9,991 nucleotides of DNA, from contig CAMLEL010000047.1 in assembly GCA_946478935.1 (NCBI GenBank), forward strand, positions 1 through 9,991. Direction: 5' to 3'. This document shows, piece after piece, positions 6,578 through 9,991 of the stretch. Made by a program: the position numbers and the translations under genes. The notes beneath the pieces were generated by a model. That model saw nothing but the letters and a program-made list of their open reading frames with translations. It did no database searches and was not told the DNA's origin. How positions within the stretch are numbered: position 1 is the first letter of the stretch; each line of letters opens with the position of its first letter. This DNA is from an uncultured Armatimonadota bacterium (GTDB lineage: Bacteria > Armatimonadota > Fimbriimonadia > Fimbriimonadales > Fimbriimonadaceae).

Positions 6578-6582
6578 AGGAG
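6578..6582 (+). promoter_or_regulatory. Ribosome-binding site deciding the rsmG TTG start
   Basis: AGGAG followed by the 6-nt spacer ccactt and TTG (6589). The nearby ATG at 6572 is out of frame. This site is the main reason to place the RsmG start after the terminator rather than within it. Confidence 0.7.
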
Positions 6583-6588
6583 CCACTT

Positions 6589-7266
6589 TTGAATCGTGAT
6601 GCATTCCTGGAAGCAATCAAAGCGGTTGGACTTGACCTGGACGTCCGCCAACTCGACCTCTTCGAATCATTTGAATCCAACCTCTACGAAGCCAATCAGG
6701 TGATGAACCTGACTCGAGTGCCTCGCGATGAAGCTTGGCTGCGTCACTTCATGGACAGCCTATTGTTCCAAGACCTGATCCCAGTCGGAGCCAACGTTGC
6801 GGACTTGGGAACGGGACCAGGGTTTCCGGCTTGGCCGCTAGCTTGTGCCCGGCCGGATCTGAATGTGACCGCCGTGGACTCGAGCGGGAAAATGCTTGGC
6901 TTCCTGCGCCAGCAACCTCTTCCAAACTTGCAGATCGAGTTGGTTCGTGCGGAGGAATGGGGTGTGCGCGAGCGATTCGATGTGGTCACGGGTCGGGCAG
7001 TTGCGCCATTTTCTGTACAGTTAGAGCTCAGCGCGCCTTTGGCGCGAATCGGTGGGACGCTCCTTCCTATGCGGACTCCGACGGAACTTGAAGACGTGAG
7101 AGCATTTCCGGCGTCCAAGCTAGGCTTGTCGCTTACTGGAGTTCACGTCCGCCGGCTCCCGGGAACGGACATTGACCGGTTGATTCCTGAATTCCAGAAG
7201 GTCGATAAAACGCCGAATCAGTACCCGCGAACCTGGGCCGAAATCAAACGATCCCCTATTGGCTAA
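6589..7266 (+). CDS. rsmG: 16S rRNA (guanine527-N7)-methyltransferase RsmG (GidB), 225 aa
   Basis: RsmG methylates N7 of G527 in 16S rRNA of the small subunit using S-adenosylmethionine; loss is known to give low-level streptomycin resistance. The sequence shows the family's N-terminal helix with NLTRVPRDEAWLRHFMDSL (residues 40-58, cf. N-L-T...H-x-x-D-S-L), SAM-binding motif I VADLGTGPGFPAWPLA (70-85), the acidic loop VTAVDSS (93-99), GRAVAP (135-140), and the C-terminal KTPNQYPR (207-214). The length is normal. The usual ALKG-like strand end after GG is here LLPMRTP (158-164), a small departure. I chose TTG at 6589 because AGGAG (6578-6582) lies 6 nt before it. A longer TTG start at 6526 would lie inside the terminator hairpin. 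The gene stands alone rather than beside mnmG/parAB. It overlaps the convergent lipoprotein gene by 11 nt. Confidence 0.93.
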   Translation: MNRDAFLEAIKAVGLDLDVRQLDLFESFESNLYEANQVMNLTRVPRDEAWLRHFMDSLLFQDLIPVGANVADLGTGPGFPAWPLACARPDLNVTAVDSSGKMLGFLRQQPLPNLQIELVRAEEWGVRERFDVVTGRAVAPFSVQLELSAPLARIGGTLLPMRTPTELEDVRAFPASKLGLSLTGVHVRRLPGTDIDRLIPEFQKVDKTPNQYPRTWAEIKRSPIG

Positions 7267-7879
7267 GGAGCTTTCGCAGCCCGTTGGCGCGAAGATGTTC
7301 GGGGTCAAGCTTGAGGGCTTGATCGAGAGCGGCAATGGCTTCTTTCTCGCGATTCAATTGAGCTAGTGCCGCCGCCTGTCCGTAATAGTAGTTGGGGTTG
7401 GCCTTGACGGATTCCAGCGCCGTACTTGCTTCCGCAAGTGAAGCCTCGAACTTGCCCGCATCGAAAAGCACGCGAGAGAGTTGATAGTGTGCCTCGGCGC
7501 TTGTCTCCTTGACGGCGTCGCCGCCGGTAGCCGGGATGTTGAGCAGGCATTGCTTCAACATTTGTTCCGCTTTTTCCAGGTTCCCCAAGCCGCGGTAGAT
7601 CATGCCAAGGGCAAGATAGGGTGCGAACTGGCGGGGCTCATAATCGACCAATGCCTGGAACTGAATGGCGGCCTTTACGAGCGACTCCTTGTCAGATTCG
7701 TTCAGGTCTTCCTCACGCGTGAGCTTTTCCAAAGGCTCCTTGCTAAGGCGTTCGGCCTCGGCAAGGACTTGCGAATATTCGCCCCCATGACCGATGACTG
7801 GTTTCTCCGCCACCGTGCCCCCCGGATTGCAACCAGCAACGGTCAAACAGCAAAGCGCCAGAAACAAGCTAGTTCGCAA
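7256..7879 (-). CDS. TPR-repeat lipoprotein, 207 aa
   Basis: This is a predicted membrane-anchored TPR protein, probably a scaffold for protein contacts; its partner is unknown. Residues 1-17 form a lipoprotein signal peptide with lipobox VAGC, so Cys17 would be lipidated. A Gly-rich linker follows, then helical repeats. At least three TPR-like units can be seen: about 85-125 (APYLALGMIYRGLGNLEKAE), 130-160 (AHYQLSRVLFDAGKFEASLAEA) and 165-200 (YYYGQAAALAQLNREKEAIAAL, ending LDPEHLRA). The start is TTG (7877-7879), the first possible start after an in-frame TGA, with GGTGAA 5 nt upstream. The next in-frame TTG would remove the only basic residue of the signal peptide. The start overlaps the end of leuS by 11 nt, so translational coupling with leuS is likely. 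The 3' end overlaps rsmG on the other strand by 11 nt. Confidence 0.85.
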   Translation of the reverse strand: MRTSLFLALCCLTVAGCNPGGTVAEKPVIGHGGEYSQVLAEAERLSKEPLEKLTREEDLNESDKESLVKAAIQFQALVDYEPRQFAPYLALGMIYRGLGNLEKAEQMLKQCLLNIPATGGDAVKETSAEAHYQLSRVLFDAGKFEASLAEASTALESVKANPNYYYGQAAALAQLNREKEAIAALDQALKLDPEHLRANGLRKLLSQ

Positions 7880-9991
7880 CGATGTTCACCAGTTTCCCGG
7901 GAATCACGATGACCTTTCGGATCGTGGTGCCAGCCAAATGTGCCTGAACTTTCTCGCTGGCCCTGGCAAGAGCTTCCAACTCCTCATTGGTGGCCCTGGC
8001 AGATGCCTGTAGCGTATCTCGCAGCTTCCCGTTCAATTGGATTGCGATTGTCACGAGGTCATCTTCAGCAAGGCTTGGATTGTGGCGTGGCCAGTCAGCT
8101 TGGTAGGTGAATCCGTCCCTGCCGATGGATTCCCAGAGCTCGTCTGCGCTATGGGGTGCGGCCGGAGCCAGTAGGAGGATAATTGTTTCGATCGCTTCGG
8201 ACAGGGCGAGCGATACGTCCCGAGAAGCATCCGCTGTCGATGGCGCGCTGGTGAGCGCTTCACCCAGTGAGTTCAAATACTTCATCAACCATGAGATGTA
8301 CGTGTTGAACCCGAAGTCGTTGATGTCGTCGGTCACGTTGCCGATTGCCTTGTGGGTAGCTCGACGTATGGCTTTCGCCGTATCCCCATGCTCTTCGAAC
8401 TCGATCAAATCGCGCCAATCTTGGGTGTAGGCTGGCTTGTTCTCGGATACAAACCTAAACACTCGCGAGAGGAACTTTGCCGCCGCGCCGACTCCGGCGC
8501 TATCCCACTCGACGTCGGCGTTGAAAGGAGCTACAAAGAGCAGATAGACTCGGAGAGCGTCGGCACCATACTGCGCCACCATGTCATCGGGCGTCACGAC
8601 GTTGCCCTTGGACTTGCTCATTCGCGCCCAGCGCCACATTAACTGATCCTCGGGGATCTCCTTGGCTTCGGCATAGGAAACCAGAATGCCTTCCTCACCC
8701 AGGGCCAGAGTTTCCCCCTCGCGAGCTTTGCGATACGGTGTGTTGCCGAGGACCTGGCCCTGATTCTGGAGTCTCGCGAATGGCTCCTTTACGCTCACCA
8801 GTCCCTCATCGTAGAGCACCTTGGTCCAAAACCGCGCATAGAGCAGGTGCATGACAGCGTGCTCGGCGCCGCCAACATAACAATCGACCGGCATCCAATA
8901 CTTTGCCTTTTCAAGGTCCCAAGCCTGGGCTGAATTGTGAGGGTCGCAGAATCGCAGGAAATACCAGCTACTACAAGCAAACCCTCCCATGGTGTCGGTC
9001 TCACGGCGACCCAGACGACCATCCAAATCAGTCGTGTTCAAGAATTCCGGGATGTGGGCGAGCGGGGAAGTGCCGTCACCGGCGGGCTCGTAATTCTCGA
9101 CGTCGGGCAATTCGACCGGCAAAGCATCGATCGGCACCAGTTGCTCTTCACCGTCCTTTGTATGAATGATCGGGATGGGACAACCCCAGTATCGCTGCCG
9201 AGAAATTAGCCAGTCGCGAAGCTTATACTGCGTCTTACGACGCCCAATGCCGAGGCCCTCCATCCACCGACCCAGTGATGCGGTGCCTTCAGTGTAGGAC
9301 ATTCCATCGTATTCACCGGAGTTGATCATTTCCGTATCCTTGGAAACGAATGGCGGCGAATAAGTGCGAACGTTCTTAAGGTAGTCCGCCAGAGCCTGCC
9401 CCATTTGGAACTCACCGTCCCTGTGGAAGCCCTTCAGATACGCTTCGTCTGGTTTGATCACGGGAATGATGTCCAATCCAAACTTGAGCGCGAACTCAAA
9501 GTCTCGATCATCGTGACCGGGGACCGCCATGATTGCGCCTGAGCCGTATCCGGCCAGCACGTAGTCGGCGATCCACACGGGCACTGGTTTGCCGTTGGCA
9601 GGATTGATCGCATACGCTCCGGTGAAGACACCCGTCTTCTCGCGACCTTCGGCTGTGCGCTCGGTGTCTGTCTTGGACTTCGCATCTTCTCGATAGGCGT
9701 CGATAGCCTTGCGGAAATCCGGCTCGACCCCGGCGCGAATTTTCTCCACAACCTCGTGCTCGGGTGAAAGGACGCAGAAAGTCATCCCGAAGATCGTATC
9801 GACTCGGGTCGTGAACACCTCAAACTCAAGTTTGTTCGCTCGCGGATTGAAATCGAGTCCGGCCTTTACCGCGGCAGCTTCAAAGGCATGACTGACCGAT
9901 TCACTTTCAATCGGCCGATCGGCTTTGAATGCCGCATCTTCCGTCTTACCCAGATGATGCAAGCCCTTTTCGACCTGAAGTGGATCGGCTT
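7869..9991 (-). CDS. leuS: Leucyl-tRNA synthetase LeuS (N-terminus beyond window), at least 706 aa visible
   Basis: LeuRS charges tRNA-Leu with leucine and edits mischarged residues; it is a cytoplasmic class Ia synthetase. Visible parts in order: the CP1 editing domain with the threonine-rich TTRVDTIFG and YGSGAIMAVPGHDDRDFEFA (keeping the Asp used to block the leucine amino group); YTEGTA and the RDWLISRQRYWGCPIPI catalytic-core segment; MGGFACSSWYFLRFCDP; YVGGAEHAVMHLLYARFW; the KMSKS loop as RMSKSKGNV (about 8601-8624); the helical anticodon-binding domain; and a small C-terminal domain ending KVIVIPGKLVNIVAN. The HIGH motif must lie outside the window. The frame is open to base 9991, so the TTG at 9962 is internal. 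The editing motif has Val where TTRPDT is most common. The stop (TAG, 7869-7871) lies within the first codons of the downstream lipoprotein gene, implying an operon. Confidence 0.97.
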   Translation of the reverse strand, partial: ADPLQVEKGLHHLGKTEDAAFKADRPIESESVSHAFEAAAVKAGLDFNPRANKLEFEVFTTRVDTIFGMTFCVLSPEHEVVEKIRAGVEPDFRKAIDAYREDAKSKTDTERTAEGREKTGVFTGAYAINPANGKPVPVWIADYVLAGYGSGAIMAVPGHDDRDFEFALKFGLDIIPVIKPDEAYLKGFHRDGEFQMGQALADYLKNVRTYSPPFVSKDTEMINSGEYDGMSYTEGTASLGRWMEGLGIGRRKTQYKLRDWLISRQRYWGCPIPIIHTKDGEEQLVPIDALPVELPDVENYEPAGDGTSPLAHIPEFLNTTDLDGRLGRRETDTMGGFACSSWYFLRFCDPHNSAQAWDLEKAKYWMPVDCYVGGAEHAVMHLLYARFWTKVLYDEGLVSVKEPFARLQNQGQVLGNTPYRKAREGETLALGEEGILVSYAEAKEIPEDQLMWRWARMSKSKGNVVTPDDMVAQYGADALRVYLLFVAPFNADVEWDSAGVGAAAKFLSRVFRFVSENKPAYTQDWRDLIEFEEHGDTAKAIRRATHKAIGNVTDDINDFGFNTYISWLMKYLNSLGEALTSAPSTADASRDVSLALSEAIETIILLLAPAAPHSADELWESIGRDGFTYQADWPRHNPSLAEDDLVTIAIQLNGKLRDTLQASARATNEELEALARASEKVQAHLAGTTIRKVIVIPGKLVNIVAN
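7885..7890 (-). promoter_or_regulatory. Probable ribosome-binding site of the TPR lipoprotein inside leuS
   Basis: GGTGAA lies within the last codons of leuS, 5 nt before the TTG start at 7879. It is a moderate Shine-Dalgarno. With the 11-nt gene overlap it suggests that ribosomes finishing leuS re-initiate on the lipoprotein. Confidence 0.45.

Noticed and set aside
6526..6588. Longer N-terminus for RsmG starting at TTG 6526
   Set aside because: It would place the start codon and first codons inside a perfect terminator hairpin and without a Shine-Dalgarno. TTG 6589 has AGGAG six bases upstream and gives the normal family length.
7869..9962. LeuS as a complete 697-aa protein starting at TTG 9962
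   Set aside because: The frame is open to the window edge, and the visible part begins in the editing-domain region. The HIGH-containing N-terminus must lie outside.
1..9991. Anti-phage island, CRISPR array, mobile element or biosynthetic cluster
   Set aside because: There are no repeats of array type, no transposase or integrase, no terminal repeats and no biosynthetic enzymes. The STAND ATPase has a cyclase-domain N-terminus typical of signalling proteins, and none of its neighbours are defence genes.

Overview
This is a roughly 10 kb chromosomal stretch of a free-living bacterium with moderately high GC, judged by eye. Large Asp-box propeller proteins, a fused cyclase/NB-ARC ATPase/TPR regulator, orphan secreted proteins and frequent TTG starts would fit Armatimonadota (Fimbriimonadia-like) or a similar soil/sediment phylum. 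That placement is inference and no marker here settles it. I see no tRNA, rRNA, CRISPR array, insertion sequence or prophage gene.

Layout from left to right. (1) Bases 93-677, minus: a small exported protein of unknown function, in DNA that looks more AT-rich than the rest. (2) Bases 780-3368, minus: an 862-residue protein made of a class III nucleotide cyclase domain, a STAND/NB-ARC ATPase and a TPR-like C-terminus. The cyclase domain keeps both metal aspartates but has Ile where the catalytic Asn is expected. The gene appears to have a -35/-10 promoter so close to its TTG start that the mRNA would be almost leaderless, and an 18-bp palindrome covers the -35 box. (3) Bases 3378-3926: a gap dense in inverted repeats. 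It holds a very good minus-strand intrinsic terminator and a weak 92-codon minus-strand ORF that the terminator may serve. (4) Bases 3927-6514, plus: a large secreted Asp-box (BNR/VPS10-like) beta-propeller with a C-terminal FlgD/Ig-like domain. It is split by a -1 frameshift near 5215-5240, and both halves remain well-conserved family sequence. (5) Bases 6529-6563: a perfect 11-bp terminator hairpin. (6) Bases 6589-7266, plus: rsmG, the 16S rRNA m7G527 methyltransferase, with a TTG start and good Shine-Dalgarno. (7) Bases 7256-7879, minus: a TPR lipoprotein overlapping rsmG tail to tail by 11 nt and overlapping the end of leuS by 11 nt. (8) Bases 7869-9991, minus: leuS, leucyl-tRNA synthetase, whose N-terminus lies beyond the right edge.

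The right part is ordinary translation housekeeping (leuS, rsmG) with a lipoprotein coupled to leuS. The left part is accessory: a signalling ATPase, a secreted propeller and orphan secreted or membrane ORFs. The points most worth a second look are the cyclase substitution, the promoter/palindrome/terminator cluster at 3378-3540, and the frameshift.
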